Assembly (NCBI RefSeq): GCF_000265405.1
Contig: NC_018010.1
Coordinates: 992,001 to 1,056,000, forward strand
Source: Belliella baltica DSM 15883
GTDB taxonomy: Bacteria > Bacteroidota > Bacteroidia > Cytophagales > Cyclobacteriaceae
Direction of reading: 5' to 3'
DNA length: 64,000 nucleotides
The notes beneath the pieces were generated by a model. The model saw nothing but the letters and a program-made list of their open reading frames with translations. It did not search any database and had not been told where the DNA came from. The stretch's first letter is position 1, and each line of letters begins with the position of its first letter. Below, in pieces: positions 43,147-53,438 of the stretch. The position numbers and the translations under genes were made by a program.

Positions 43147-44370
43147 TTAATTCCCAACTGCTCCTACAGAAATCATAGCACATCTAAAACCAATATGGTT
43201 AGTAGCAGAGTCTTGATGAAGGAACCTTCTTGTACCAGGAGATAACCAATAAGCCATATCTCTCCAAGAACCTCCTTTGTAAACTCTATAGTTATCGTCA
43301 ATTAAAGTGGTATTGTAATCCTCAGATTCGTCATAGATTCCATCCTTTCTCAATGGATTCAAATCATCAAAATCTGTAAATGAAAGTGGTCTATAAACAT
43401 CTTGTACCCATTCGTTCATATTTCCTGCCATTTGGTACAATCCAAAGTCATTCGGAGGATAATTATAAACGTTGGTAGGAATGATATCCCCATCATTTGC
43501 AATGCCACCAGCTATACCTGCATAATCACCTCTACCTCTTTTGAAGTTAGCAAGCATATCACCTTGCTTTCCTTTTCTTTTGATATTATAAGGATTTCTT
43601 ACACCTCTTCCATCCCAAGGATAAATTCTACCATACTCTTGGTTTTCATCCATATACTGAGTACCAATCATTGCTTTGGCAGCATATTCCCACTCTGCTT
43701 CGTTTGGAAGTCTATATTCAGGTATGGCAACACCTCTTTCAATCAGTTGATTTTTAGTCAAGGTACTATCTATTCCTTCTCTTTCTCTCATCAGATTACT
43801 TACATATTCTGTTCTCCATTTAGCATAGGCTGTTGCTTGTACCCAAGACACACCAGCTACAGGATAAAAATTGAATCCTGGAAATCTAAAATAGTAAGTA
43901 TCATATACGTCGTTGTAAGACATTGCTCCAGCCCATACTTTGTCAGATGGCTCTAACTTCAATACAGAATCAGCACTTACATTCTTCCGCATATTGAACA
44001 AAAACTCTTTGTAATCATTATTGGTCACTTCAGTTTCATCCATATAAAAAGATGCAATGGTGACTGTTCTTTCCACATTGTCACGAAAAGCCATGATGTC
44101 TTGTTCCTGAGAACCAATGACCGCACGCCCACCTTGGATATATTTCAAGTTTGGCCCTACAATCTGTTTTGCCATCTTCGTCACGACAAAGTTGGTACTA
44201 TCGTTGGCATCAAAACTGAATTCTGCTCCTGTAGTAGCACTTACCTTACCTGGCTTCGCCGCAGTCCTTCTTCCGTACCCAGGTGTTTTATTACATGATG
44301 ATAAGATGCCAGTCGCTACAAAAAGCATTGCAACAGCGACTAATCCTAATTTATTTTTTCCAAAAACCAT
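43147..44370 (-). CDS. gldJ: Gliding-motility lipoprotein GldJ-like
   Basis: 407 residues. Lipobox GILSSC puts the lipidated cysteine at residue 26. The rest is an FGE-sulfatase (formylglycine-generating enzyme-like) fold: YIQGGRAVIGS, YMDETEVTNNDYKEF, GVSWVQATAYAKWR, GNMNEWVQDV and GGSWRDMAYWLSPGTRR. GldJ and GldK share this fold; a stand-alone gene away from a gldLMN cluster suggests GldJ, needed for gliding and type IX secretion. ATG at 44370 is chosen over one 27 bases upstream because it gives a normal lipoprotein signal. Confidence 0.8.
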   Translation of the reverse strand: MVFGKNKLGLVAVAMLFVATGILSSCNKTPGYGRRTAAKPGKVSATTGAEFSFDANDSTNFVVTKMAKQIVGPNLKYIQGGRAVIGSQEQDIMAFRDNVERTVTIASFYMDETEVTNNDYKEFLFNMRKNVSADSVLKLEPSDKVWAGAMSYNDVYDTYYFRFPGFNFYPVAGVSWVQATAYAKWRTEYVSNLMREREGIDSTLTKNQLIERGVAIPEYRLPNEAEWEYAAKAMIGTQYMDENQEYGRIYPWDGRGVRNPYNIKRKGKQGDMLANFKRGRGDYAGIAGGIANDGDIIPTNVYNYPPNDFGLYQMAGNMNEWVQDVYRPLSFTDFDDLNPLRKDGIYDESEDYNTTLIDDNYRVYKGGSWRDMAYWLSPGTRRFLHQDSATNHIGFRCAMISVGAVGN

Positions 44371-44543
44371 ATGACATTTAGTGTTTTTTGTGCACAAATA
44401 GAACGCTAATATATAATCAATAATATCCTAACACAATATTATTTTTTCTCTTTGCTCTCACTCTAATTACGAATCTGTCCGAAATCAGAGATATTATACA
44501 AAAAATATCTCCAAAGTGACAGTTTTAGACCTACCAAAAATTT

Positions 44544-47500
44544 TTAATTTTTTTGGATTTTCATATCATTTAACCATTTTTTAGCTCGACTGATGTCTTT
44601 TACTCCACTGATAGTGAGTATCAAACGGCTCTTATGCTCTTTCATTTTACAGTGCCTAGACTGTGTTCCTACATATTTCAAAATATTCCCAAAGACTTCC
44701 GACTTGAAGTAACTTTCTTTGGTAGATGGGACAAAATAACATTTCATCACATCATTTTTCAAAACTAATTTTTCAAATCCCAACTGCTCAGCAAGCCATC
44801 TTAGCCGGACAGTTTCAAATAAATCCTCAACAACCTCTGGTATTGGACCAAATCTGTCTTGAATAGTTTTGATATAGGATAATAACTCTTCTTCCTTCTT
44901 TATATTATCTAGCTTTGAATACAAATTCAATCGCTCTGAAATATTACTTACATAGGTTTCAGGAATCAAAAGCTCCATATCTGTCTCAATGACACAATCC
45001 TGAACTAAGATCTCTACTTTTTCTTTCAAATCATCTTCAAACAAGGCTGCGAATTCATTTTCCTTCAATTCCTGAACTGCCTCATCTAAGATCTTATGGT
45101 ACATTTCAAATCCTAAATCAGTGATAAACCCACTTTGCTCAGCCCCCAGTAGATTTCCTGCACCTCGAATGTCTAAGTCTCGCATCGCTACTTTGAAACC
45201 ATCACCCAAGTCAGAAAACTCCTCTAAAGTTTGCAAACGCTTTCTTGCTTCTGTGGTCAGCCCAGTCGTTGGCGTTGTCAAAAGATAACAGAAAGCTTTT
45301 TTGTTACTTCGACCCACTCTTCCTCTCATTTGATGTAAATCACTCAAACCAAACATGTGAGCTCGGTTGATAATAATGGTATTTGCATTTGGTATATCTA
45401 ATCCAGATTCAATGATGTTGGTAGACACCAAAACATCAAATTCGCCTTCGATAAACTTCACCATGATTTTTTCCAATGCCTTTCCATCCATCTGTCCATG
45501 TGCCCCTGCAACTCTCGCATCTGGAACCAGCTTCATGATAATATTTGCAATAGTATCAATTTCTCCAACACGGTTGTGAACAAAGAAAACCTGACCTCCA
45601 CGTCGTAACTCATAAGCAACAGCATCACGGATAACCTCTTCTTGAAAGGTATGAATTTCGGTAGTGACAGGCTGCCTATTAGGTGGTGGTGTAGCTATTA
45701 CAGACAGGTCTCTTGCTCCCATAAGTGAAAAGTGCAGCGTTCTTGGAATAGGCGTGGCTGTCAAGGTCAATACATCTACATTCAGCTTCATTTCTTTGAG
45801 CTGATCTTTGACTTTTACTCCAAATTTTTGTTCTTCATCAATGACCAAAAGCCCCAAATTCTTGAACTTGATATCTTTATTGACAATTCTATGTGTTCCC
45901 ACCAAAATGTCAATTTCTCCAGAGGTGACCTGTTTGGTGATTTCTTTGATTTCCTTCGCTGTTCTAAACCTGTTGATATAGTCCACTTTTACTGGAAAAT
46001 CTGCCAACCTCTCCTGAAATGTATGAAAATGCTGCATAGCCAAAATGGTCGTTGGGACTAAAATAGCCACTTGCTTTCTATCATTTACCGCCTTAAATGC
46101 AGCACGAATTGCAACTTCAGTCTTTCCAAAACCCACATCACCACACACTAACCTGTCCATCGGATAAGGCTTCTCCATATCTACTTTGACATCTGCCGTA
46201 GCAGAAGCTTGGTCCGGAGTATCCTCAAAGACAAAGGAACTTTCCAATTCCACCTGCAATACCGAATCAGGCGAAAACTGGAATCCAGGCGCATTTCTTC
46301 GCTTAGCATACAAAGCAATCAGGTCTTTGGCGATGTCTTTGACCTTCCCTTTGACCTTCCGCTTTTTATTATCCCACTCTGGTGAACCAAGTTTGGACAT
46401 CGTGGGTGCAGTGCCTTCTTGACCAGAATATTTCGATATTTTATGGAGTGAATGAATATTCACATAAAGCAAATCATCATCTCTAAAAACCAATCGAACT
46501 GCCTCTTGAAGCTTTCCATTCACATTAACTTTTTCTAATCCTGCAAACCTTCCAACGCCGTAGTCAATATGCACTATATAATCTCCCGGATGAAGAGATT
46601 TGATTTCCTTAAGTGTTAGTGCTTTTGATTTACTGGATCTAGCTTTGGTTTTGTATCTGTGAAATCGCTCAAAAATCTGATGATCGGTGTAGCAAGCCAC
46701 ACGCAAGGTTTTGTCAACAAACCCTTCTCTAAGACCAATAAGTAATGACTGGGTCTTAAGCGTTGGATCCAATTCATGTAAGATATTTTCTAGTCTATTG
46801 ATTTGTTTGTCATTCTCAGAACAGATGATATTGAGCCAGCTATTTTTTTCATTGCTTACCAGGTTTTCAACCAAGAGATCAAAGTTCTTATTGAAAGAAG
46901 GCTGCGGCTGAGTATCAAATTGAATGACTTGACTATCTTGACCATAAAACTTATGACCAAACTCTACTTTGACAAAAGAATTGCTCAAAGTCTCAAAAGT
47001 ACTTGAATTGTCAAACAAGTCGCTTGGCTTGGGAAGCAGTTTATCATTATTGGTGTTGTCCACAATTTGGTCAAAATGCTTGGTCGCTTTTTCAAAATTT
47101 TGATCCAATACATCAAAAGTAAATTGTTGATCTTTCAACCAAAGTACAGTGTCATTAGGCAAAAACTCCAAAAATGATTGTCTCACTTCTTGAAGCAATC
47201 GGGTTTGCACATTAGGGATGATACTGATAGAATCAATTTGATCTACAGATAGCTGGGTCTCTGGGTCAAATGTTCTGATACTTTCTATTTCTCTACCAAA
47301 AAGCTCAATCCTATAAGGAAGATCATTGGCATAAGAATACACATCTAAAATCCCTCCTCGAATAGAAAACTGTCCCGGCTCGTAGACAAAATCAGATTTT
47401 TCAAAATCATAGGTGGAAAGAATCTCAGCGATAAACTCCATATCGACTTTTTCTCCAACGGAGGCTATAAAAGTATTTTCCTTCAAAGATCTCTTATTGA

Positions 47501-47903
47501 TCACTTTTTCATAAAGCGCCTCAGCGTAGGTAATCACCACTTCATTTTTATTCTCTTTGGCTAGAATCTTATTCAAAATTTCTGCCCGCATCAGAATATT
47601 GGCATTTTCTACTTCATCAAACTGATAAGGTCTTTTATAACTTGAAGGAAAAAGTAAAGTATCTTTCTTTCCTAACAATTCTTGAAGATCAGAATTTAAA
47701 TACGCAGCTTCTTCCTTATCATGGGCCACAATCAAATGAAACCCACCAATACTGTTGAAAACCGACGTAAACAAGACCATATCCAAACTTCCTGAAACTC
47801 CCTTTAGCTGGAAATTTCTGTTTTTTCGGTACTTTAGTTGCTCGGAAAAAGTCAGTACAAAAGGATCTTTTTCGTAGAGGGATAAGAATGATTTTTTGTC
47901 CAA
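44544..47903 (-). CDS. mfd: Transcription-repair coupling factor Mfd
   Basis: 1119 residues, normal for Mfd. UvrB-homology N-terminal part (residues 1-340) with SYKRPYQFDEVENA, RNA-polymerase-interacting domain with HPGDYIVHIDYGVGRF near 438, helicase domain with Walker A GDVGFGKT (588), DEEQ (689) and LTATPIPRTL, and the TRCF C-terminal domain. It removes stalled RNA polymerase and recruits UvrA. Stand-alone and slightly apart from gldJ. Confidence 0.97.
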   Translation of the reverse strand: MDKKSFLSLYEKDPFVLTFSEQLKYRKNRNFQLKGVSGSLDMVLFTSVFNSIGGFHLIVAHDKEEAAYLNSDLQELLGKKDTLLFPSSYKRPYQFDEVENANILMRAEILNKILAKENKNEVVITYAEALYEKVINKRSLKENTFIASVGEKVDMEFIAEILSTYDFEKSDFVYEPGQFSIRGGILDVYSYANDLPYRIELFGREIESIRTFDPETQLSVDQIDSISIIPNVQTRLLQEVRQSFLEFLPNDTVLWLKDQQFTFDVLDQNFEKATKHFDQIVDNTNNDKLLPKPSDLFDNSSTFETLSNSFVKVEFGHKFYGQDSQVIQFDTQPQPSFNKNFDLLVENLVSNEKNSWLNIICSENDKQINRLENILHELDPTLKTQSLLIGLREGFVDKTLRVACYTDHQIFERFHRYKTKARSSKSKALTLKEIKSLHPGDYIVHIDYGVGRFAGLEKVNVNGKLQEAVRLVFRDDDLLYVNIHSLHKISKYSGQEGTAPTMSKLGSPEWDNKKRKVKGKVKDIAKDLIALYAKRRNAPGFQFSPDSVLQVELESSFVFEDTPDQASATADVKVDMEKPYPMDRLVCGDVGFGKTEVAIRAAFKAVNDRKQVAILVPTTILAMQHFHTFQERLADFPVKVDYINRFRTAKEIKEITKQVTSGEIDILVGTHRIVNKDIKFKNLGLLVIDEEQKFGVKVKDQLKEMKLNVDVLTLTATPIPRTLHFSLMGARDLSVIATPPPNRQPVTTEIHTFQEEVIRDAVAYELRRGGQVFFVHNRVGEIDTIANIIMKLVPDARVAGAHGQMDGKALEKIMVKFIEGEFDVLVSTNIIESGLDIPNANTIIINRAHMFGLSDLHQMRGRVGRSNKKAFCYLLTTPTTGLTTEARKRLQTLEEFSDLGDGFKVAMRDLDIRGAGNLLGAEQSGFITDLGFEMYHKILDEAVQELKENEFAALFEDDLKEKVEILVQDCVIETDMELLIPETYVSNISERLNLYSKLDNIKKEEELLSYIKTIQDRFGPIPEVVEDLFETVRLRWLAEQLGFEKLVLKNDVMKCYFVPSTKESYFKSEVFGNILKYVGTQSRHCKMKEHKSRLILTISGVKDISRAKKWLNDMKIQKN

Positions 47904-48050
47904 AATAATATTTGATTACTAATATGAAATATTTTGCAAGTTAAGGAATTGATTTGTTAAGGCTTCAAGAGACATTTATGAATTTGAAGGCATTTCCTTG
48001 AACCTATGTCTCATTAAAATGTTTAGAAGGCAGTTGATCAAATAGAAAGA

Positions 48051-48659
48051 ATGAAAACAGAGAAAGAAACTTGGTTTCAAAAAATAGAAAACATGCATCC
48101 CTATCAGACTTTAATGTATTTGGGCATGTTTGGAAGCGGGTTGATATTTTTGTTTATGACCTTAGCCTTCTTAGCTTCTGGCTATGGTAATCTTGATGGA
48201 TTAGGATTTAAAATGCCAAGATCTTTTATTCTAAGCACGATTGTGATCATTTTCTCTGGCTATACCTGCTCCAAGATGATCTTACATTACAAAGAAGAAG
48301 CTACAGCAAAATTAAAAAACAGTCTTTTTACTACCTTTCTTTTAGGCCTTATCTTTACTGCTCTTCAGATAATTGGTTGGAAGGAATTGACAAATATGGG
48401 TATTGATTTTCGAGGCATTCCCAGCGGAAGTTTTCTCTACATTTTGAGTGGGATCCATATTTTTCACTTATTCGGCGCGATGATTTTCGCTTTGATTATG
48501 ATAGTACAGTATAATAAAAAAGAAAAAGATGCTATTCAAAAACTGATAATGCTCACCAATCCTTTTGAAAAAATGAGAATTGAGTTATTCTCAAAATATT
48601 GGTTTTTCATGGATTTTATCTGGTTGATACTTTTTTTAATTTTTGTGATTTCTTTTTGA
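48051..48659 (+). CDS. Cytochrome c oxidase subunit III-like membrane protein
   Basis: 202 residues with about five membrane helices and loop signature IFHLFGAMIFALIM (His-Leu-Phe-Gly) that resembles the HxxH region of heme-copper oxidase subunit III. There are no other oxidase genes beside it, so it is an orphan or relates to a distant cluster. The similarity is by pattern only. Confidence 0.6.
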   Translation: MKTEKETWFQKIENMHPYQTLMYLGMFGSGLIFLFMTLAFLASGYGNLDGLGFKMPRSFILSTIVIIFSGYTCSKMILHYKEEATAKLKNSLFTTFLLGLIFTALQIIGWKELTNMGIDFRGIPSGSFLYILSGIHIFHLFGAMIFALIMIVQYNKKEKDAIQKLIMLTNPFEKMRIELFSKYWFFMDFIWLILFLIFVISF

Positions 48660-48842
48660 AGCAAAAAATCACCAATAGATTTTGCCATGCTTCTGTAAAA
48701 TACTTTTTATTAAATTCTCAGGGTAGCAAAAGACTGAATAATCAAATTCCTTATGGTTTTTAACCGTATTCTTCTCATATTGAAACTTAGTTCATCCAAT
48801 TTCGAACACTTTTAAAAATCATCAAATTAAATATTTCTAACT

Positions 48843-49820
48843 ATGTCAGAAAAAAATTATGAAATCAATATCAATCCAGACTGGATCAAAAAGTATCTGG
48901 GAAAGATTGTCATTGGCATATTTCTCTTATTAGCTATCTTCTCGAGTTTGAGAACTGTTGGTCCTGAGGAAGAAGGTGTCGTCGTACAGCTTGGAGAATA
49001 TAATAGAACAGTACAACCTGGTTTGAATTTTATGCTTCCTTTTGGAATCGAAAAGATGTATAAAATCCCTGTTCAAAGACAGCTAAAACAAGAATTTGGT
49101 TTTCGTACGACTAACGCTGGTAGAAGTTCGGATTATGTAAAATCAGGCTATGGAGATGAAAGTATGATGCTCACTGGAGACCTTAACCTAACGGATGTTG
49201 AATGGGTCGTACAGTACAGAATTACCGATTCATTCAAATATCTCTTTAAAGTCAGAAATGCCGATAAGACATTGAGAGACATGTCCGAATCAGCTATGCG
49301 AAAAATCGTAGGTGACCGAACAGTCAATGAAGTATTGACCGTTGGAAGACAAGAAGTAGCTTCTAGCGTGGAAGTTTTGCTACAGTCAATGTGTGATGAT
49401 TATGAAAATGGTATCCGCATAGATCAAGTAGTGTTGCAAGATGTAAATCCTCCAGAGCCAGTCAAGCCTTCTTTTAATGCAGTAAATCAGGCCCAGCAAG
49501 AAAGAGAAACGCTTATCAATCAGGCAGAAGCGGAGTACAACAGGGTAATTCCTAGGGCTAGAGGTGAAGCAGAAGAGACCATTGAACTAGCAGAGGCCTA
49601 TGCTCTCAATCGAGTCAACCGCTCCATCGGTGAAGCTGAGAGATTCAAAGCTTTGTATGAAGCCTACATGAAAGCTCCTGAGGTTACCAAACAAAGGATT
49701 TACCTCGAAACTATGGAGAAAATCCTTCCAAAAATTGGAAATAAGATCATTGTGGATGAAAAAGGAAACAATGTATTACCTCTTTTGAATATTGATAAAG
49801 TAAAAACACCACAGCAATGA
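48843..49820 (+). CDS. hflK: Membrane protease modulator HflK
   Basis: 325 residues: a transmembrane segment (IVIGIFLLLAIFSSL) near residue 22, then an SPFH (band 7) domain starting GPEEEGVVVQLGEYNRTVQPGLNF. HflK and HflC form a complex that encloses FtsH and controls its proteolysis. It overlaps hflC by 4 bases. Confidence 0.92.
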   Translation: MSEKNYEININPDWIKKYLGKIVIGIFLLLAIFSSLRTVGPEEEGVVVQLGEYNRTVQPGLNFMLPFGIEKMYKIPVQRQLKQEFGFRTTNAGRSSDYVKSGYGDESMMLTGDLNLTDVEWVVQYRITDSFKYLFKVRNADKTLRDMSESAMRKIVGDRTVNEVLTVGRQEVASSVEVLLQSMCDDYENGIRIDQVVLQDVNPPEPVKPSFNAVNQAQQERETLINQAEAEYNRVIPRARGEAEETIELAEAYALNRVNRSIGEAERFKALYEAYMKAPEVTKQRIYLETMEKILPKIGNKIIVDEKGNNVLPLLNIDKVKTPQQ

Positions 49821-50755
49821 AAAAAAATAGAATAGGATATATCGTACTTGCTGCCATTGGAGCTCTTTTGCTCTTCAATAGTTATTTTATTTTGGATGAA
49901 ACTCAACAGGCCATTGTCACACAATTTGGTAAACCTGTTGGAGAACCAAGAACATCTCCTGGAATCAATTTCAAGACACCATTTTTACATAAAGTACAAT
50001 TCTTCGATAAGCGCTATTTGGAATGGGATGGAGATAAAAACCAAGTGCCTACCAAAGACAAAAAATTCGTCTTTGTAGATACTTATGCGCGATGGGAAAT
50101 TACTAATCCATTACAATTTTTCATAAGATTGAGAGACGAGCGCTCAGCACAATCCAGATTAGATGATATCCTTGATGGAGAAACCAGAAATGCTATTGCA
50201 AGTCATGACCTTCTAGATATTGTAAGATCTACAAATAGAGCTCCCGAAATCACGGAAGACTTTATGGAACAAATTGAGATTTTAGAAGATATCTCAGTGG
50301 GTCGGGACAAGATTGAAGCCATTGTACTAGAGAAAGCCAACGAAAGGACGACTGATCTAGGTGTAAGAATTTTGGATTTCAGGTTCAAAAGAATGAATTA
50401 TGTGGATGAAGTTCGGGATAGAGTGTATGATCGAATGATTTCTGAAAGAAACCGAATCGCCGACCAATTCCGCTCCGAAGGTCAAGGAAGAGCCAGATCG
50501 ATACAGGGAAACAAAGAAAGAGATTTGGCTCAGATCCAATCAGAAGCTTACAAAGAAGCAGAAGAAATCAAAGGTAAAGCTGACGCTGAGGCTACAAAAA
50601 TCTACGCTGATGCTTACAACAAAAACAGACAGTCTATAGAATTGTATAAGTTTTTGAGAACTATGGAAAGTTTTGAAAAATCCATGGATGAAAATACAAG
50701 TATTGTCTTATCGACAGATTCCGAATTCTTCAAATATCTTAGAAAATTGAATTAA
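49817..50755 (+). CDS. hflC: Membrane protease modulator HflC
   Basis: 312 residues with one N-terminal transmembrane helix and an SPFH domain (DETQQAIVTQFGKPVGE ... PFLHKVQFFDKR), a long coiled C-terminal helix rich in AEEIKGKADAEATKIYADA. Partner of HflK. A terminator follows at 50769. Confidence 0.92.
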   Translation: MKKNRIGYIVLAAIGALLLFNSYFILDETQQAIVTQFGKPVGEPRTSPGINFKTPFLHKVQFFDKRYLEWDGDKNQVPTKDKKFVFVDTYARWEITNPLQFFIRLRDERSAQSRLDDILDGETRNAIASHDLLDIVRSTNRAPEITEDFMEQIEILEDISVGRDKIEAIVLEKANERTTDLGVRILDFRFKRMNYVDEVRDRVYDRMISERNRIADQFRSEGQGRARSIQGNKERDLAQIQSEAYKEAEEIKGKADAEATKIYADAYNKNRQSIELYKFLRTMESFEKSMDENTSIVLSTDSEFFKYLRKLN

Positions 50756-50768
50756 AAGTTTTGTAAAA

Positions 50769-50797
50769 AAAGAGGAAGTCATTGCTAACTTCCTCTT
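50769..50797 (+). terminator. Intrinsic terminator of the hflKC operon
   Basis: AAGAGGAAGT pairs with ACTTCCTCTT over 10 bp around an 8-base loop, followed by a T-run. Confidence 0.9.
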
Positions 50798-50883
50798 TTT
50801 TTTAACTCTTACTTGTAAGAAATCTCACTCCTAGAGTGATACTTGTTCAAACATTTTTCTACAAAACACGCTTATCAATCCAA

Positions 50884-51321
50884 ATGAAAATAATCATAGA
50901 AACATCAGTTGAGCAAGATTACCTTCAAGTAAAAAGTGGTTTCGATCAAACCCTTTTTTCAAAATTAAGTCCTCCATTTCCTCCTGTCAAGTTATTGCGA
51001 TTTGATGGATCTGCAAAAGGTGATGTGGTTACTTTAGAATTAAACTTCCTTTTTTTTAAACAAAAGTGGACTAGTGAAATCACTGATGATCAGACAAATG
51101 ATAAGGAGTTTTACTTTATCGATGAAGGAGTAGAGCTTCCGTTTTTCCTCAAGTCATGGCAACACAAACATCGAATTATTAAAAATGGAACGGGATCCAT
51201 CATTAGAGATGAAATTACCTACCAAGGGCCATTGGGGATCATGACTTTACTATTATACCCTGCAATATATTTACAATTTCTCTATAGAAAACCTATCTAT
51301 AAGAAGATCTTCAAAAAGTAA
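50884..51321 (+). CDS. START/SRPBCC-like ligand-binding protein
   Basis: 145 residues starting MKIIIETSVEQDYLQVKSGF, with the SRPBCC pattern of a central beta-sheet and C-terminal helix (HRIIKNGTGSIIRDEITYQGPLG). An upstream extension from 50836 is less likely. Proteins of this fold bind hydrophobic ligands. It converges on the Fur-family gene with one base between. Confidence 0.7.
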   Translation: MKIIIETSVEQDYLQVKSGFDQTLFSKLSPPFPPVKLLRFDGSAKGDVVTLELNFLFFKQKWTSEITDDQTNDKEFYFIDEGVELPFFLKSWQHKHRIIKNGTGSIIRDEITYQGPLGIMTLLLYPAIYLQFLYRKPIYKKIFKK

Positions 51322-51322
51322 A

Positions 51323-51793
51323 TCAACCAAATTGTAGGTTTTCACAATTTTGAATTTGACAATCTCCATAAAGAACCAAAGAATGACTGCTGATTGCTGA
51401 TCGAAATTCTCTTCCCATAGCCTCTTTGATCAGATTAAGCCTTTCGTCTGAGAATTCACGAATTTTTCGGCATTGATTACAGACATGATGATCATGGTGC
51501 TTATAAGTCAAAGCTTGTTCGTAGAGTGCAACTTTATCTTTAAATTGATGCTTGACAGCTAAGCCACATTCCACCAAAAGGTCTAATGTATTATAGATTG
51601 TAGCCCTGCTGATTGTATATCCCTTATTTCTCATTAATAGAAATAGTCCCTCCACATCAATATGCTCATCTTGAGGAAGCGCGTAGAGTTCATCTATCAC
51701 AGAAAATCTCTCTGGAGTTTTTCTGCTTCCTTGTCTTGAGAGGAAATTTTCAAAAATTTTTTTTGCTTTATCTACTACCGACTTTTCTGCCAT
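51323..51793 (-). CDS. Fur-family metal-responsive regulator
   Basis: 156 residues with the Fur DNA-binding winged helix (FSVIDELYALPQDEHIDVEGLFLLM ... ATIYNTLDLLVECGL in part), the metal motif HHDHHVCNQC near 110 and a structural zinc pair with the C-terminal CQIQNC. It senses iron, peroxide or zinc; the exact metal cannot be told from sequence alone. Confidence 0.92.
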   Translation of the reverse strand: MAEKSVVDKAKKIFENFLSRQGSRKTPERFSVIDELYALPQDEHIDVEGLFLLMRNKGYTISRATIYNTLDLLVECGLAVKHQFKDKVALYEQALTYKHHDHHVCNQCRKIREFSDERLNLIKEAMGREFRSAISSHSLVLYGDCQIQNCENLQFG

Positions 51794-52001
51794 ATCAAAT
51801 GCTTCTAAAAATCTAAGATGCAGGATTTTTTAGATATTTTCAACTTAATAGCAAGTCAAATCCCGAAATTCAAGAATCAAACAGTCTTTCAGGGTCTGAT
51901 TATCAGTAAATTTCTCAGATATTTAAAGCTGATCGAAAACATATTTTGATTTTATTTATTCTTATATTAATGAATGAAAAAAATCAGCCCTTAAGGATTT
52001 T

Positions 52002-53258
52002 ATGCCCAAAGTACTGTTCTTAACAATCGCCCAAATCTGCCTTATTTTCAGCAAGGCATGCTTTGCACAAGTTCCTGGGTTTTTTATGAAAAAAGAATCC
52101 AGAAAAGCAGAAATTCCATTTATCAATTCCAATAATCTGATCATCGTCCCTGTTTCAATCAACGGTAATGAACCTGTCAATTTTATTGTTGATACTGGCG
52201 TAAGAACAAACATATTCTTTAGCAAAACTCTAGCGAATCAGCTTGGTTTACAATATACCAGAAGTCTAAACCTAGTAGGCGCAGATGGCAAGACAGTCTT
52301 GACGGCATCAGTATCCCCAAATAATCATTTTGACCTTGGTAATGTTGAGGGAAAAATTCAGACTATTTTAGTACTTGATGAAGATTTCTTTGAATTAGAA
52401 AGTGTCATTGGCATACCAATATATGGGGTACTAGGTTACGAATTTTTCAAGTTTAATCCAGTCAGGATCGATTATGATAGAGGAAAGATGTTTTTCTATA
52501 AAACAGATGCCTTGAAGTGGAGACCAATCGGTTTTAGGAAATTGAAAATGCCCATTGAATACAACAAACCCTATATCAACGCAAAAGTAAAGCAAGTCGC
52601 TGGTGAAGATTTGTATACAAAACTTTTGATAGACACAGGGGCAAATCATGGTCTGCTACTCAATAAGGAATCCACCGAGGAAATTGTCATCCCTCCAGTC
52701 AACCTCGAAACAGACTTAGGAAGATCACTTGGAGGAGATTTATTTGGAGTAGTCGGAAGATCGAAATTTTTATCTCTCAATGGCTTACGATTCAACAACA
52801 TAATCACCTCATATCCTTTTGAAACTGAATACAGCTACATCATCAAAGAAACAGGTCGGCAGGGGAGTATTGGCTCTGAACTTCTTGGAAGGCTTGAGCT
52901 GATTATTGATTACCCAAGAGAACGTTTTCTATTCAAAAGGTCAGTGACATTTACTAATCCTTTTGAATTTGACATGAGTGGAATTACGCCTAAAATTCTT
53001 CCTTCTGATATCAGAAGAGTATATGTAGCGAGATTAAAAGAACAATCTCCCGCATTTAATGCTGGTGTTAGAGTACTTGATGAAATAATCGAAATCAATA
53101 AAATACCAATCGGTTTTTGGGAGCTTTCAGATATTATCAAAGTTTTTAGATCCGAGGTAGGCCGGGTAATTTCAATCAAAGTATTACGACCATCAACTGA
53201 AAATGAAGAAATTTTTAATGAATTTGAGTTTAAATTTATGTTGAGAAGACAGATTTAA
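52002..53258 (+). CDS. Secreted retropepsin-like aspartic protease with PDZ domain
   Basis: 418 residues with a signal peptide (TIAQICLIFSKACFAQ). Two DTG motifs appear in one chain, FIVDTGVRTNI (64-66) and LLIDTGANHG (211-213), so the active site can form within the monomer. The last 90 residues form a PDZ domain (QSPAFNAGVRVLDEIIEINKIPI). A periplasmic protease, probably for protein quality control. Confidence 0.85.
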   Translation: MPKVLFLTIAQICLIFSKACFAQVPGFFMKKESRKAEIPFINSNNLIIVPVSINGNEPVNFIVDTGVRTNIFFSKTLANQLGLQYTRSLNLVGADGKTVLTASVSPNNHFDLGNVEGKIQTILVLDEDFFELESVIGIPIYGVLGYEFFKFNPVRIDYDRGKMFFYKTDALKWRPIGFRKLKMPIEYNKPYINAKVKQVAGEDLYTKLLIDTGANHGLLLNKESTEEIVIPPVNLETDLGRSLGGDLFGVVGRSKFLSLNGLRFNNIITSYPFETEYSYIIKETGRQGSIGSELLGRLELIIDYPRERFLFKRSVTFTNPFEFDMSGITPKILPSDIRRVYVARLKEQSPAFNAGVRVLDEIIEINKIPIGFWELSDIIKVFRSEVGRVISIKVLRPSTENEEIFNEFEFKFMLRRQI

Positions 53259-53363
53259 TAAGTGGATAAGGAAGTAGAAAATTTCAAGCAAAAACAAACG
53301 TTTAATTCACCCAACATTAAAAAGTTCTAAGGTTACATATTCTTATTTCTCTTATGAAATTAG

Positions 53364-53371
53364 TATCTTTG
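53364..53371 (+). promoter_or_regulatory. -7 box of the PAS-kinase gene
   Basis: TATCTTTG is an exact match to the Bacteroidota -7 consensus TAnnTTTG and lies 68 bases before the ATG at 53439. A -33 element is not clear. Confidence 0.55.
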
Positions 53372-53438
53372 ATAGGTTAAATTTTTAAAAAATTAGTGAA
53401 TTACAGTAAACAAAGTAAAATTTTAATCTAATAAAAAG

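Noticed and set aside
45367..47006. Plus-strand frames inside mfd
   Set aside because: They are mirror frames of the conserved Mfd coding sequence.
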